DNA of 64,000 nt from Pelagibaculum spongiae (lineage in GTDB: Bacteria > Pseudomonadota > Gammaproteobacteria > Enterobacterales > Pelagibaculaceae), in the NCBI RefSeq assembly GCF_003097315.1, contig NZ_QDDL01000005.1, positions 305,843 through 369,842 on the forward strand. Direction: 5' to 3'. Of the stretch, positions 1-8,945 are shown piece after piece (position 1 is the stretch's first letter; each line of letters begins with the position of its first letter). The notes beneath the pieces are model-generated. The model was not told where the DNA came from and ran no database searches. It worked only from the letters and a program-made list of their open reading frames with translations. The position numbers were made by a program, and so were the translations under genes.

Positions 1-1
1 T

Positions 2-652
2 AGCATTAATTTTCAAAAAAGAGGCAATGATTTTGTCTTTTCAGGTAGGCTGGAAGATAGCGTAACTAACGCTTCATATAGTATTTATTTTGTTTATAAC
101 TCAAGTTACATTACTGAAGGTGATGCCAATATCGAAATAATTACTGACTCAGTCGCAGTGATAGCAGGTGGCTTGGGGATATCAACATACATTAAGGTAA
201 AAGATTTAGTTACTAATAACCCTGGTGTGAGAACGCTGGTTTTGCAGGATATCCCGGGGTCATCAGATGATAGAATCAATGTTCATACTGGGCGTTTAAT
301 TCGTCAAGCAGGAATAGCAACTTATGTTCCAAGTTTTGGTGAAATCGCATCGGGAGGAGTGGATATTTTTCTGGCAGGTGCCACCAGACATTATGAACAA
401 GGCGGAATGGTTGGTGTGCATTCGTGGTGCTGCATTAATGGAAAATCAGCACACTTAGCACCAAGAAATGCGCCAGAGCATGAATCATTAATTTCTTATA
501 CTAAGGAGATGCTAGGGGAAGAAGCGGGAGAAGCATTCTATTTCTTTACGCTCGAAGCATCGTCATTTGAAGATATTCATTTTATGACAAACGATCAGTT
601 GTTAGAGCATATCGTTGATAATATATTACCACCGAATCAACCGATTAATTGA
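2..652 (+). CDS. ClpP/crotonase-fold serine protease-like protein (5' partial)
   Basis: The frame is open from the first complete codon of the window, so the gene starts upstream; the GTG at 158 is internal. The visible part resembles periplasmic ClpP-like proteins (COG3904 type). A hydrophobic strand (LVLQDIPG) is followed by an IASGG segment that places a serine like the ClpP nucleophile, then a GVHSW motif that would supply the histidine about 30 residues later. These are read by eye. The third catalytic residue and any signal peptide are not visible or lie outside the window. A strong bidirectional terminator follows. The substrate is unknown. It could also be a non-peptidase member of the crotonase-like superfamily. 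Confidence 0.6.
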   Translation, partial: SINFQKRGNDFVFSGRLEDSVTNASYSIYFVYNSSYITEGDANIEIITDSVAVIAGGLGISTYIKVKDLVTNNPGVRTLVLQDIPGSSDDRINVHTGRLIRQAGIATYVPSFGEIASGGVDIFLAGATRHYEQGGMVGVHSWCCINGKSAHLAPRNAPEHESLISYTKEMLGEEAGEAFYFFTLEASSFEDIHFMTNDQLLEHIVDNILPPNQPIN

Positions 653-743
653 AGCTGAAAACATTGTATGTGAATTTTTACTATTTGAAATAATCAACCA
701 TGCGCCATGCTCAGAACATAGCCTTGATTATTTTTAACGTAAT

Positions 744-778
744 AAAAAAGGCCTAGGGGGGAGCCTAGACCTTTTTTA
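744..778. terminator. Bidirectional rho-independent terminator
   Basis: The arms AAAAAAGG-CTAGG and CCTAG-CCTTTTTT form a stem with one C/A mismatch and a short G-rich loop, flanked by A and T runs. It can end the protease gene on the plus strand and the short frame on the minus strand. Confidence 0.8.
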
Positions 779-781
779 TTA

Positions 782-1168
782 TTACAGCTGGTAGCGGAAA
801 ATTAAAAAGTGATTACCTTTTATTTCCTTTACGCCGAGTTTCAATAAAGTAACTGGCTTGCCTGCAACAGTAATGATGGTATTTTCTGCGGTAGCAACAT
901 AAGCGCTAACGGCTTCTACGTGCTCAGAGGCTACGCTTTCTTTCACTCCCCACGGGAGTGACATAACTTTGTTGTAGTCTCAAGTATCACAAATTTTAGC
1001 TTCACGTTCGGCGACGGAACGCAAAATGCTTTCTTCAAAAGCTTTTGCTACATCACCATTCTCGGCAAACAACATAAGCATACCCTCTAAGCAAGTAGTG
1101 CAAATAATTACAATGACACCGTATGCGCTATCCTGGAGCGACACCGGAGCTAATTTATTCAGCAGCTT
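782..1168 (-). pseudogene. Small minus-strand frame interrupted by one in-frame TGA
   Basis: Reading leftwards from 1168, one frame is open except for a single TGA at 980-982. The downstream part (782-964) is a 60-residue ORF beginning MSLPWGVKESV. The upstream part reads a hydrophobic/cysteine stretch (VIVIICTTCLEG) and then an acidic helix-like segment ending ICDT before the stop. Continuous coding character on both sides suggests one short gene inactivated by a nonsense mutation. Two adjacent tiny genes are also possible. No family recognised and no convincing start codon at the upstream end. Confidence 0.3.
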
Positions 1169-1171
1169 CTA

Positions 1172-1601
1172 TATTAGCTTTTCCTATCCCCCTGCCGCGT
1201 GAGCGAAAAGAAACATAATAATGTTTCACTGGAGCGATTCGTTTCTAACACGGTGCGTTCTGCTGAATGTTCTTCTCCAGTCTATTTTCAGAACACCTCG
1301 AGTGACTTGACTTAAGTCTCTGTTTTTGTGGGTATTTGGTATGACCATACAAAGTAATCTGTCTGACCAGTTGATTGATAAGCCGTGATGATCGCTGAAC
1401 CTACTACTAAAGAGGTAGTTTTGGTTTGGTGTTGACACTGAAGTTATTGTTAATTGGTGTGATGTAATGCTTTTAAAATACATACACCTGCGATCAAAAT
1501 TTTTAAATTGAACCGATGAAAATTGAAAAATGCTGATATTCGTTTGAATACCAGCACCGGTTTGGCGGCAAAAAAAACACCACATTATTCAGATCAAAAA
1601 A
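1172..1601. other. Intergenic region without a supported gene
   Basis: AT-rich spacer between the short minus-strand frame and rsgA. A 119-codon minus-strand frame (1226-1585) has no recognisable domain and unconvincing amino-acid composition, so it is not called. I see no RNA gene or obvious repeat. Confidence 0.4.
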
Positions 1602-2645
1602 TTAGTTATTTTTCTTTCGTTTTCGGCTTTCTGTCTGAATATTGCGATACATTTTGGTCTGACTTTTAAAATGTGCGCGTTTTTCGGCTAGGCTGGCGGT
1701 ATTGTTGGCCTGCTCTCGAAGCAGCTTTTGGTAATTGAGTAATCGTCTAGGTTCTAGTTCGCCGGCTTCTATTGCAGCAGTAACAGCGCAGCCAGGTTGG
1801 TTCTGGTGCTGACAGTTGTTAAATCGGCATTGTTGCTCCAACTTTTGAATATCATCAAATGTCGATGAAACGCCGTGCTCGCAGTCGGTTAGTTGCAGTT
1901 CACGCATTCCAGGGGTATCAAGCAGCAAGCCACCCAAAGCTATCTGCTTGAGTGCTCGAGAAGTTGTAGTGTGTCTTCCTTTACTATCATCTTCTCGGAT
2001 ACCACCCGTTGCAAATGTCTCTGAGTTGGCCAGGGTATTGGCTAAGGTTGATTTCCCCACGCCTGATGAACCGATAAAAACTACGGTTTGTCCATCTTTG
2101 CACCACGGCTGTAAAACACTTGTAGATGAAGCATCAAGTCCGTTGACCTGCTCAATAATCAAATTGGAATTTAGTTGCTTTAATTGATCGATATAAATAT
2201 CTGGATCAGTACATACATCAAGCTTGCTCAGTACCAGAACAGGTTCGACATTTGCCTGATTCACCAAAGATAAATAACGTTCAATACGACCCAAGTTAAA
2301 GTCGTAGTTCAATGAACAAACGATGAAAGCAGTATCAACATTGGCAGCAATTAGCTGGGTGTCCAATTTGCTACCCGGTGCTTTTCTGCTGAAAAGAGAT
2401 GTGCGTTTAAGCAACCGATAAAAACTCATATCATTATTCAGTAGCAGCCAGTCACCCACTGTAATCAGCGGCATTGAATGGCCAATAGCGAGATGATACT
2501 CGCCTGATACACCTGCAAGTTGATAACCTGATCGATGTTGTGCAATAACTCGATATGCCTGCTGTGTTTCCAGCTCTTGTAAAGAAAGTTGCTGCTGAAA
2601 ATGGGTACGCCAGCCAAGTTGGCTCAGTTTAGAAAAGTCGTGCAT
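1602..2645 (-). CDS. rsgA: Ribosome small-subunit-dependent GTPase A
   Basis: Circularly permuted GTPase that helps the late maturation of the 30S subunit. The order of motifs is diagnostic: an N-terminal OB-fold region (about 30-90), then the G4-type motif SKLD (140-143, in place of the usual NKxD), then the P-loop GSSGVGKST (192-200), switch region GRHTTTSR (223-230) and DTPG (243-246). A C-terminal zinc site follows, with C273, C278, H280 and C286. At 347 residues it has normal length. The start at 2645 gives the LGW... N-terminus seen in one subgroup of these GTPases. It stands alone, with no operon partner in the same direction. Confidence 0.93.
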   Translation of the reverse strand: MHDFSKLSQLGWRTHFQQQLSLQELETQQAYRVIAQHRSGYQLAGVSGEYHLAIGHSMPLITVGDWLLLNNDMSFYRLLKRTSLFSRKAPGSKLDTQLIAANVDTAFIVCSLNYDFNLGRIERYLSLVNQANVEPVLVLSKLDVCTDPDIYIDQLKQLNSNLIIEQVNGLDASSTSVLQPWCKDGQTVVFIGSSGVGKSTLANTLANSETFATGGIREDDSKGRHTTTSRALKQIALGGLLLDTPGMRELQLTDCEHGVSSTFDDIQKLEQQCRFNNCQHQNQPGCAVTAAIEAGELEPRRLLNYQKLLREQANNTASLAEKRAHFKSQTKMYRNIQTESRKRKKNN

Positions 2646-3119
2646 TGATTACCCCCGACGCATAAAAATTATGCGCACAAGACTGAGAATATCTCAGGGG
2701 CTTTTGGCCCCGGTTGAATACCGGGCAAGAAAGGGTGTTTTCACTACTAATGTTTAGATTGCTGTGACAGCAGCTTCAACACTTAGATAACGTAAAGAAA
2801 CAGACACGGTTGAAAATTGTTATAAAAACAATGATAACCAGAATGCTCAATCATAAAACAGGTTAGCTGTTACAGACCCATTGCCCGTGGTGCGTTGAAT
2901 ACAATCATAAAATTCCTCCAGGTGAGTTTCACAAGAACTATTTAAAATTCCAGCAAAGATTATCAGTTGTTTCATTTAGCTACAATTGATAATTTTTAAA
3001 TTAACCAAAGTCTAAAAATAGTGATGATTTCTAATCATTACAAAAGGGTACAAAAAACATCTTGTAATAGATGACCCTGACTTACTAGCATGGTGTTAAT
3101 TGATGGGAGTGGTTGCGTT
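2646..3119. other. Intergenic region upstream of rsgA and the lipoprotein gene
   Basis: Divergent spacer. It holds an imperfect palindrome around 2659-2676 (GCGCATAAAAATTATGCGC) just upstream of rsgA, GC-rich short hairpins near 2695-2728, and a 12-codon minus-strand frame with a strong ribosome-binding site (listed separately). No other gene seen. Confidence 0.4.
2870..2908 (-). CDS. Possible 12-residue leader or mini-ORF
   Basis: On the minus strand an excellent Shine-Dalgarno (GGAGGAATTTT) stands directly before ATG, and the frame encodes MIVFNAPRAMGL followed by TAA. It points toward rsgA, about 220 bp upstream of the rsgA start. The sequence after the stop (TAACAGCTAACCTG) can form a small hairpin. 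The RBS is better than that of most genes here, which is the only evidence. It could be a chance occurrence. Confidence 0.25.
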   Translation of the reverse strand: MIVFNAPRAMGL

Positions 3120-3560
3120 ATGAAAATAGTAAATAAGTTGGTTGGCGCCTGTGCGATGTCGTTGTTGCTGTTAACCGGTTGCGAAAGCACTGGAAGTATT
3201 CAAGGTGTTAGCTCGGGTGGTTCGAATGTTTCATTTGAATATACTCAAGATATTTTTGCCAATGATGGCAAGCTGACAGTCAGTATGCCCGATGGTGAAG
3301 TTTTTAATGGCAAGTTTGTTCAGCAGTCGACTAGCCAGTCAGGCTCAACTTGGAGTATTGGTGAATCTTCAAATGATGATTCATTGCTACTAGGTGATTC
3401 GACAACGACCAGCTCGAAAACCCAAGCATTGTTGATTGGTAATCGTGGTAATAGCATGAAGTGCCAATTTCAATTTTCAGATCCATCTTTTGGTATAGAT
3501 GGTGGCGGCATTGGCAGTTGTAAAATTTCTGATGGACGTGATATTAACTTAGTATTTTAG
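3120..3560 (+). CDS. Putative lipoprotein
   Basis: Start chosen at ATG 3120, preceded by GGGAG; an upstream ATG at 3090 would only add a non-hydrophobic tail before the signal peptide. The N-terminus is a typical lipoprotein signal with lipobox LLTGC, so the mature protein begins at Cys 21 and is probably membrane-anchored. The mature part is about 125 residues, Ser/Gly rich, with two later cysteines (MKCQF and GSCKI) that could form a disulfide. No family recognised. A terminator follows, so it is monocistronic. Confidence 0.65.
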   Translation: MKIVNKLVGACAMSLLLLTGCESTGSIQGVSSGGSNVSFEYTQDIFANDGKLTVSMPDGEVFNGKFVQQSTSQSGSTWSIGESSNDDSLLLGDSTTTSSKTQALLIGNRGNSMKCQFQFSDPSFGIDGGGIGSCKISDGRDINLVF

Positions 3561-3615
3561 CGTCAATTTAGCCTAGCTTTATCATTTCAGTTTTTTACCA
3601 GTCGGTTATTTCTAT

Positions 3616-3656
3616 AGGGCTCAGAATATTCCCCATTTCTTGAGCCCTTCTCTTTT
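3616..3656 (+). terminator. Rho-independent terminator
   Basis: An 8-bp stem AGGGCTCA/TGAGCCCT with a 17-nt loop is followed by TCTCTTTT. It closes the lipoprotein gene. The rest of the gap up to 3898 shows no gene. Confidence 0.7.
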
Positions 3657-3898
3657 ATTACTATCCAAACTCTGTGATTAGCGCAGCCTGCGCATTTGAT
3701 TGCGATTCCTTTCGGTAATTTGATCTGTCTTCCAGTTCCTTTAACTCAATTAAGTTTTGCAGTCCCTGCGAATTGCACCTCGTCAAATTTCATGCTTCAA
3801 TGCCACCTCAACATGTGTGAGCCATTATTAACATCTGTTGGGTTTTGTTGCTGTAAGCGCTGCCCACTGTTGTTAGAAAGCAGCCAGCGGGCACCAAA

Positions 3899-4981
3899 AT
3901 GACAGAACGCGAACAACAAATTTTAGCTTTGATTAGACAAAACCCTTTGATTTCACAAAAGGTTCTTGGTGAACACTTAGGGATTAGTCGAGAAGCGGCC
4001 GCCAGTCATATTATGAACCTGACTCGTAAAGGCTATGTCCGCGGTAAAGGTTATTTACTGAACGATCCGCTAGAAGTAATGGTGATCGGCGGTTGTAACC
4101 TAGATATTCAGGGCATTCCTGCTAAAGCCGGGATTGCCGGTGATTCGTTGCCTGGACAAGTCTCAATGACCCCTGGTGGCGTCGGTAGAAATATTGCCGA
4201 AAATATCGCACGTTTGAGCCATGAAGTTCGCATGGTTTCAGTGGTGGGAGCTGATGAAGCGGGCCAGCAGTTGATTGCTGCGACAGCAGATGCAGGAGTT
4301 GATGTTTCATCAATTCGACAGCTTTCTGGCCGACGTACTTCAGTATATTTATCGATTCTTGATCATCAGCATGAACTAGTTCAGGCAATCAACGATATGG
4401 ATACTATCAATGATTTAACGCCTGAAGTGTTGGCTGACCAAGCTTCTAGTATTGGTCATAGTAAAGCGCTGGTGATTGATGCCAATTTAACATCAGCTGC
4501 ACTGGAATATTTATTTACTCGAAAGCCGCTAGCGCCTGTTTTTGCTGATTGTGTTTCAGCCAGTAAGGCTGAAAAATTAAAGCCTTGGTTAAACCGTATT
4601 CATTGTTTGAAACCCAATGTTATGGAAGCAGAATTATTATGGGGCAAGCCAGTTAAAGATCAGCAAGATTTAAAAAACTGTGCGCAATGGTTTCATGCTC
4701 AAGGTGTCGCCAAAATATTTATTAGTCTTGGTGGTGACGGTTTGTTTGCAAGTGATGGTCAGCAACAGCTGATGATTAAACCAAAGCCCTGCAAAGTTAT
4801 TAGTGTTTCAGGTGCAGGAGATGCCTTAATGGCAGGCTTGGTACACAGCCATTTAAAAAATTTAGATTTAAACCAGACCGTAGATACCGCACAAGCTTGC
4901 GCGGCTATGGCTCTGACATATCACTCGACAGTTAATCCGGCGCTTAGCGCCGCTGCGGTTAAGCGACAGCTCAGGAAATAA
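3899..4981 (+). CDS. psuK: PfkB-family pseudouridine kinase with N-terminal HTH
   Basis: Ribokinase/PfkB sugar kinase expected to phosphorylate pseudouridine to pseudouridine 5'-phosphate, the substrate of the next gene. Residues 1-55 are a winged-helix-like DNA-binding segment (MTEREQQILALIRQN, LGISREAAASHI), absent from the E. coli YeiC/PsuK I know. Then come PfkB signature 1 (MTPGGVGRNIAENIARL) and the C-terminal anion-hole/catalytic motif SVSGAGDALMAGL, whose aspartate is the base. The stop overlaps the psuG start by one base (TAATG), implying translational coupling. The HTH suggests possible autoregulation, which is inference. The exact substrate is assigned from the neighbour. Confidence 0.88.
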   Translation: MTEREQQILALIRQNPLISQKVLGEHLGISREAAASHIMNLTRKGYVRGKGYLLNDPLEVMVIGGCNLDIQGIPAKAGIAGDSLPGQVSMTPGGVGRNIAENIARLSHEVRMVSVVGADEAGQQLIAATADAGVDVSSIRQLSGRRTSVYLSILDHQHELVQAINDMDTINDLTPEVLADQASSIGHSKALVIDANLTSAALEYLFTRKPLAPVFADCVSASKAEKLKPWLNRIHCLKPNVMEAELLWGKPVKDQQDLKNCAQWFHAQGVAKIFISLGGDGLFASDGQQQLMIKPKPCKVISVSGAGDALMAGLVHSHLKNLDLNQTVDTAQACAAMALTYHSTVNPALSAAAVKRQLRK

Positions 4982-5898
4982 TGATGAACCCATATCTCGA
5001 TATTCACCCCGACGTTAAAGCAGCACTACAAGCCAATAAACCTGTTGTAGCTCTAGAGTCTACGATTATTTCTCACGGAATGCCGTATCCAGATAATGTG
5101 GCGACCGCGTTGAAAGTTGAAGAAACCATCAGAGAAAATGGCGCAGTACCTGCAACTATTGCAATTATTAATGGTCGGATAAAAGTCGGTCTAACTCACG
5201 CCGAAATTGAGCACCTTGGAAAAACCGGTTTAGGTATTATCAAAACAAGTCGTCGCGATTTACCGATTATTCTTTCTAAAAAAATGGATGGTGCAACTAC
5301 CGTTGCAACTACAATGATTGCCGCAGCTATGGCAGGCATTAAAATTTTTGCAACGGGTGGTATTGGTGGTGTTCACCGTGGCGCAGAAACATCGTTTGAT
5401 ATTTCTGCTGATTTACAAGAGCTTGCAAAAACCGATGTAGCCGTTATTTGCGCGGGCTGTAAATCAATTCTCGATATTGGTCTGACTTTAGAATACCTCG
5501 AAACCAATGGTGTCCCCGTCATTGGTCATGGCGTTAAGCAGATGCCGGCTTTTTATAATCGTGAAAGTAATTTTGAAGTCGACCATCAACTAGATAGTTC
5601 GCAAGAAATTGCTGCGGCATTGAAAGCTAAGTGGGATGCAGACCTGAAAGGTGGCGTAGTAATCGCTAACCCAATTCCGCATGAGCACTCTATGCCACGT
5701 GATGTTATTGACGCAGCAATTGAGCAAGCGTTAAAAGAATTAGATGAGCAGGGCGTAAAAGGTAAGCAATCAACACCGTTTCTACTGTCACGGGTCAAAG
5801 AGTTGACTGGCGGTGATAGTTTAAAGTCCAACATCGAGTTAGTTATGAATAATGCGCGTTTAGCATCGAAAATTGCTGCGGATTATTGCAAGTTGTAA
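4981..5898 (+). CDS. psuG: Pseudouridine-5'-phosphate glycosidase
   Basis: Cleaves pseudouridine 5'-phosphate reversibly to uracil and ribose 5-phosphate, completing pseudouridine salvage with the coupled kinase. The protein has 305 residues, the usual length, with the family signatures ESTIISHGMPYPDN near the N-terminus, KMDGATTVATTMIAAAMAGI in the middle, FATGGIGGVHRGAE, and NPIPHEHSMP toward the C-terminus. Start at ATG 4981 in the TAATG overlap; the next codon is also ATG. A terminator lies about 40 bp downstream, so psuKG form a two-gene operon. Confidence 0.95.
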   Translation: MMNPYLDIHPDVKAALQANKPVVALESTIISHGMPYPDNVATALKVEETIRENGAVPATIAIINGRIKVGLTHAEIEHLGKTGLGIIKTSRRDLPIILSKKMDGATTVATTMIAAAMAGIKIFATGGIGGVHRGAETSFDISADLQELAKTDVAVICAGCKSILDIGLTLEYLETNGVPVIGHGVKQMPAFYNRESNFEVDHQLDSSQEIAAALKAKWDADLKGGVVIANPIPHEHSMPRDVIDAAIEQALKELDEQGVKGKQSTPFLLSRVKELTGGDSLKSNIELVMNNARLASKIAADYCKL

Positions 5899-5910
5899 AG
5901 TTCCCGGACC

Positions 5911-5969
5911 CCGGAGGTGAAAACCTCCGGACCCTTCAGGCTGTGTCTTAGTGCACAGCCTTTTTTTTT
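5911..5969 (+). terminator. Two hairpins ending the psuKG operon
   Basis: A perfect CCGGAGGT-GAAA-ACCTCCGG hairpin (5911-5930) is followed by GGCTGTG/CACAGCC with nine T residues (5939-5969). The second is a canonical rho-independent terminator. The gap from 5970 to 6305 is AT-rich and I see no gene in it. Confidence 0.85.
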
Positions 5970-6305
5970 ACCTATTCAAAATAGACTACTTAACAAACAT
6001 CTGCCCAGATAAAAACAAATTAAATAGTGACCGTTGTTTAATAAGTAGCTTTTTGTTTTGGTTATATTATAACAATATAATTAAATAATTTAATTTAAAC
6101 AAGTCTCTATAGTTAGATTTGTGGATCAGTTTCAGAAGTTAACTTTTGGATAATCTCTATAGGAACTAACTTAAAAGTGACTGTTTGTCGTCAAATGTTT
6201 GAGCTTCTTGCATGAAATAGGATATTTACTTAGGATGTATCATCTTTTCAATATATTGATTGGCATTGATTGCTTTTTTATTCATGTATGACGATGAGCC
6301 TTAAT

Positions 6306-6860
6306 ATGCATAGCGCAGTAAAAAAAATGCTGTCAGGTAAAAATTATAACTGTCTCGATGAGCAATTAAGCCAGTTACGCCTGCAATGCCAGAAAAAGAT
6401 GCAGTTATTTAACTTGGTCGATATTACTGATTCTGCAATGGTCAAACAAAATATGCGGGAATTAGTACCAAACATGGCAAAAAATGCATTAATCAATCAG
6501 CCATTTTACTGTAGCTATGGAATTCATCTCTTGATAGGAGAAGAGAGCTTTATCAATTTCAACTGTACTATTTTAGATAATGCATGGGTCACTATTGGCT
6601 CTCGGTGTATGTTAGGGCCCAATGTACAAATTTATACTGCGGCACATGACCTCGACTCTGAATTACGAGCACAAGGGATAGAAAAAGCGTTACCTGTAAC
6701 AATAGAAGATGATGTTTGGATTGGTGGTGGAGCAATCATCCTGCCAGGCGTTAAGATTGGCAAACGCTCAGTTATTGGAGCGGGTGCAGTGATCACCAAA
6801 GATATTCCTGCTGACAGTCGGGCTGTTGGTAATCCAGCTCAAGTGATTTTACAGAAATAG
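6306..6860 (+). CDS. Maltose/galactoside O-acetyltransferase family (hexapeptide repeat)
   Basis: LacA/Maa/NodL-type acetyltransferase that moves acetyl from acetyl-CoA to a sugar hydroxyl. The N-terminal helix region (KMLSGKNYNCLDEQL) aligns with Maa (KMIAGELY...). It is followed by a left-handed beta-helix of hexapeptide repeats (IGEESFINFNCTI through VWIGGGAIILPGVKIGKRSVIGAGAVITKDI). The catalytic histidine is in TAAHDLD. The start is placed at ATG 6306 because it gives the usual six residues before the KM motif; ATG 6288, ATG 6294 and TTG 6270 are alternatives. The real acceptor sugar is unknown. Confidence 0.85.
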   Translation: MHSAVKKMLSGKNYNCLDEQLSQLRLQCQKKMQLFNLVDITDSAMVKQNMRELVPNMAKNALINQPFYCSYGIHLLIGEESFINFNCTILDNAWVTIGSRCMLGPNVQIYTAAHDLDSELRAQGIEKALPVTIEDDVWIGGGAIILPGVKIGKRSVIGAGAVITKDIPADSRAVGNPAQVILQK

Positions 6861-6877
6861 CGTCTGATTCAATCAGC

Positions 6878-8137
6878 CTAAATAGGCAGTGATATAGTAA
6901 AGCAAGCGCCTCCTAAACTTGAGCTTGTTCCTGCTTTAATCTCCCCGTTAGATATTTGAAGTAATCGCTGACAAATAGCTAATCCTAATCCATATCCAGA
7001 CTTCTTATCTAGCTTGCAAAACGGCTGAAAAATCTTATCAAAATTTGATGGATCGATACCAATGCCATCATCTTCCACTGTAATAATTAGCCGTGAATTT
7101 ATGATGTTTGTAGATAATAGAATGCTGTTGTCTGCATATTTTTGCGCATTTTCTAATAGATTCTTTAAAATTCTTTGTGTTTTATTTTTATCAACAGTTA
7201 TTTTAGCTTCTGAGTTGGCATTGGTTGAATAGTGAATTTTAATGATTTGAGAGTCAATAGTTTGAATTACGGGCTGAATAAGTTCAGCCAGCGATATTAC
7301 TGTAAGATCAATTTTTTGATCAGGACGCTCCAAACGATTGTATTGTAAGAATTCATCGACAAGATCTTGCAGTAAATATAGGTCTTCTTCTAATGACTGA
7401 ATTCTTTGCTCAGTCTGTTGTTGTGGTGATTCAGCCAGTAACTCAACTTGTAATTGTAGTCTGAAGATAGGTGAGCGTAATTCATGTGCCACCATATTGG
7501 TAAGCTGCTTGTGGCTAGCGATTAACTGCTCAATTTGCTGTGCCATTTGGTTAAAATGCAGATTTAATTTACCAACTTTATGGCGGCTTTTTTCACTGAC
7601 GCGAGTTGTGAAGTTGCCAGAACCAAATCGATTGGCTGCTTGTTCTAGAAAACTTAGCTTTCGGTGTAAACTAAACAACCATATTCCACTACCCATAGCT
7701 GCAATTAAGAACAAAATAAACATTGCAGTTGCCATGCTGTGATCATCTTTAATAATCAAAGGGTGGTTGTCATTAATCTCTATTTTATAGAATTGGTTTT
7801 TGTAGTCGAGGCGAAAATAATCAAATTCATTATCATCGAACCATACTTTTTTTATTTCTAGGGCTTTAAGTATTGAAGGAGGAATATTCTCTTTATCGAT
7901 CGCTGTGATTAATTGTTGGTTTTTATTTGAAACAAGATCTAGCAATGCTTGTAAATTAGCAGATGGATTTTCTTGTATAATTTGATCAATCAATTCAACT
8001 TCAGCAGAGAACTGTTCTGCATATTGTTGGTTAACGTTGTCATCAAATAAATATATATCAATCAGATTGATAGAAAAAAATATGCTGAAAACAATCAGCA
8101 AAAAACCTATATAAAGAGAAATAAATAGTCGAGTCAT
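6878..8137 (-). CDS. Sensor histidine kinase
   Basis: Membrane sensor of a two-component system, 419 residues. A transmembrane helix at about 5-27, a periplasmic sensing segment to about 130, a second helix at about 133-153 and a HAMP region (RFGSGNFTTRV...) precede the HisKA box with the phosphorylated histidine in NMVAHELRSP. The ATPase has the N box (RILKNLLENAQKYA), G1 (VEDDGIGID) and G2 (GYGLGLAIC). It lies downstream of its response regulator with a 79-bp gap, so they are probably cotranscribed. The overall type resembles CpxA/RstB-like kinases. The signal is not deducible. Confidence 0.92.
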   Translation of the reverse strand: MTRLFISLYIGFLLIVFSIFFSINLIDIYLFDDNVNQQYAEQFSAEVELIDQIIQENPSANLQALLDLVSNKNQQLITAIDKENIPPSILKALEIKKVWFDDNEFDYFRLDYKNQFYKIEINDNHPLIIKDDHSMATAMFILFLIAAMGSGIWLFSLHRKLSFLEQAANRFGSGNFTTRVSEKSRHKVGKLNLHFNQMAQQIEQLIASHKQLTNMVAHELRSPIFRLQLQVELLAESPQQQTEQRIQSLEEDLYLLQDLVDEFLQYNRLERPDQKIDLTVISLAELIQPVIQTIDSQIIKIHYSTNANSEAKITVDKNKTQRILKNLLENAQKYADNSILLSTNIINSRLIITVEDDGIGIDPSNFDKIFQPFCKLDKKSGYGLGLAICQRLLQISNGEIKAGTSSSLGGACFTISLPI

Positions 8138-8216
8138 AGTAATCGGCCTTGTTAACTACCCTAATTATGCCATAGAGAATAAAAATTAAGACTGATTACT
8201 TTGTATGGGAATGTAA

Positions 8217-8945
8217 CTACTGTTCGGTATTGGTAGCCCAAAACTCAGGAACGAACATGTAACCCTTGTTGCGCACAGTAATAATGCCTTTCGCCCTTCC
8301 AGGGTTGTCGCTTAGTTTCTTTCTCAATTGAGCGATTTTGTTGTCAATGGTTCGATTGAGCCCATCATACTCAAGCCCAGAAAGTGATTGCAGCAATTGA
8401 TCCCGGCTTTGCACTTGTTCGGCATGGCTAGCTAATTGCCAGAGAATTTTAAACTCTGATGGTGTCATTAAAAGTTCTTGTTTATTCAAAAAGCAGGTCT
8501 GTTGTAGCTGATTAATATGTAGCGTGCCAAATTCAAGTTGGTTTTGTTTGACAGGCCTAATATTTTGCTGTTGTCGACGTAATAACATATTGATTCTGGC
8601 CAATAATACACGTGGTTGAATCGGTTTTTTTACAAAATCATCGACACCTAAATCAAGAGCAGTTAACTGGTCTGTATCATCTTCGCTGGCGGTAAACATC
8701 ATAATTGAGCCATTGAAGTCACTTCTAATCTGACGACATACCTCGTGACCATCTAGATCTGGAAGCATAAGATCGAGGACGATGAGCTCAGGGGGTGTTA
8801 ATTTGATTTGTGAAACAGCACTTTGTGCAGTGGCGAAGTGATGAATATTCAAGCCATGGCTTTGCAGATAACTGGTGAGTAACTCAGCCAGCTTCAGATC
8901 ATCCTCAACCAGAAAAATACACTTACTAATCACTGTTGCTCTCAT
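8217..8945 (-). CDS. OmpR-family response regulator
   Basis: Transcription factor controlled by the adjacent kinase. The receiver domain has acidic residues E15/D16, the phospho-acceptor D58 (VLDLMLPDLDG), T85 and the conserved lysine in FVKKP. The winged-helix output domain (about 140-235) contains the TPSEFKILWQLASH and RTIDNKIAQLRKKL elements of the OmpR/PhoB class. 242 residues, normal length. First gene of the two-gene operon. Target genes cannot be read from the sequence. Confidence 0.93.
   Translation of the reverse strand: MRATVISKCIFLVEDDLKLAELLTSYLQSHGLNIHHFATAQSAVSQIKLTPPELIVLDLMLPDLDGHEVCRQIRSDFNGSIMMFTASEDDTDQLTALDLGVDDFVKKPIQPRVLLARINMLLRRQQQNIRPVKQNQLEFGTLHINQLQQTCFLNKQELLMTPSEFKILWQLASHAEQVQSRDQLLQSLSGLEYDGLNRTIDNKIAQLRKKLSDNPGRAKGIITVRNKGYMFVPEFWATNTEQ

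Noticed and set aside
980..982. Selenocysteine codon
   Set aside because: No SECIS-like hairpin seen and the short frame matches no selenoprotein; nonsense mutation is simpler.
1226..1585. 119-codon minus-strand frame
   Set aside because: No domain, odd composition, no good start site; likely chance in AT-rich spacer.
3696..3902. 68-codon frame before psuK
   Set aside because: No similarity, overlaps the psuK start; likely chance.
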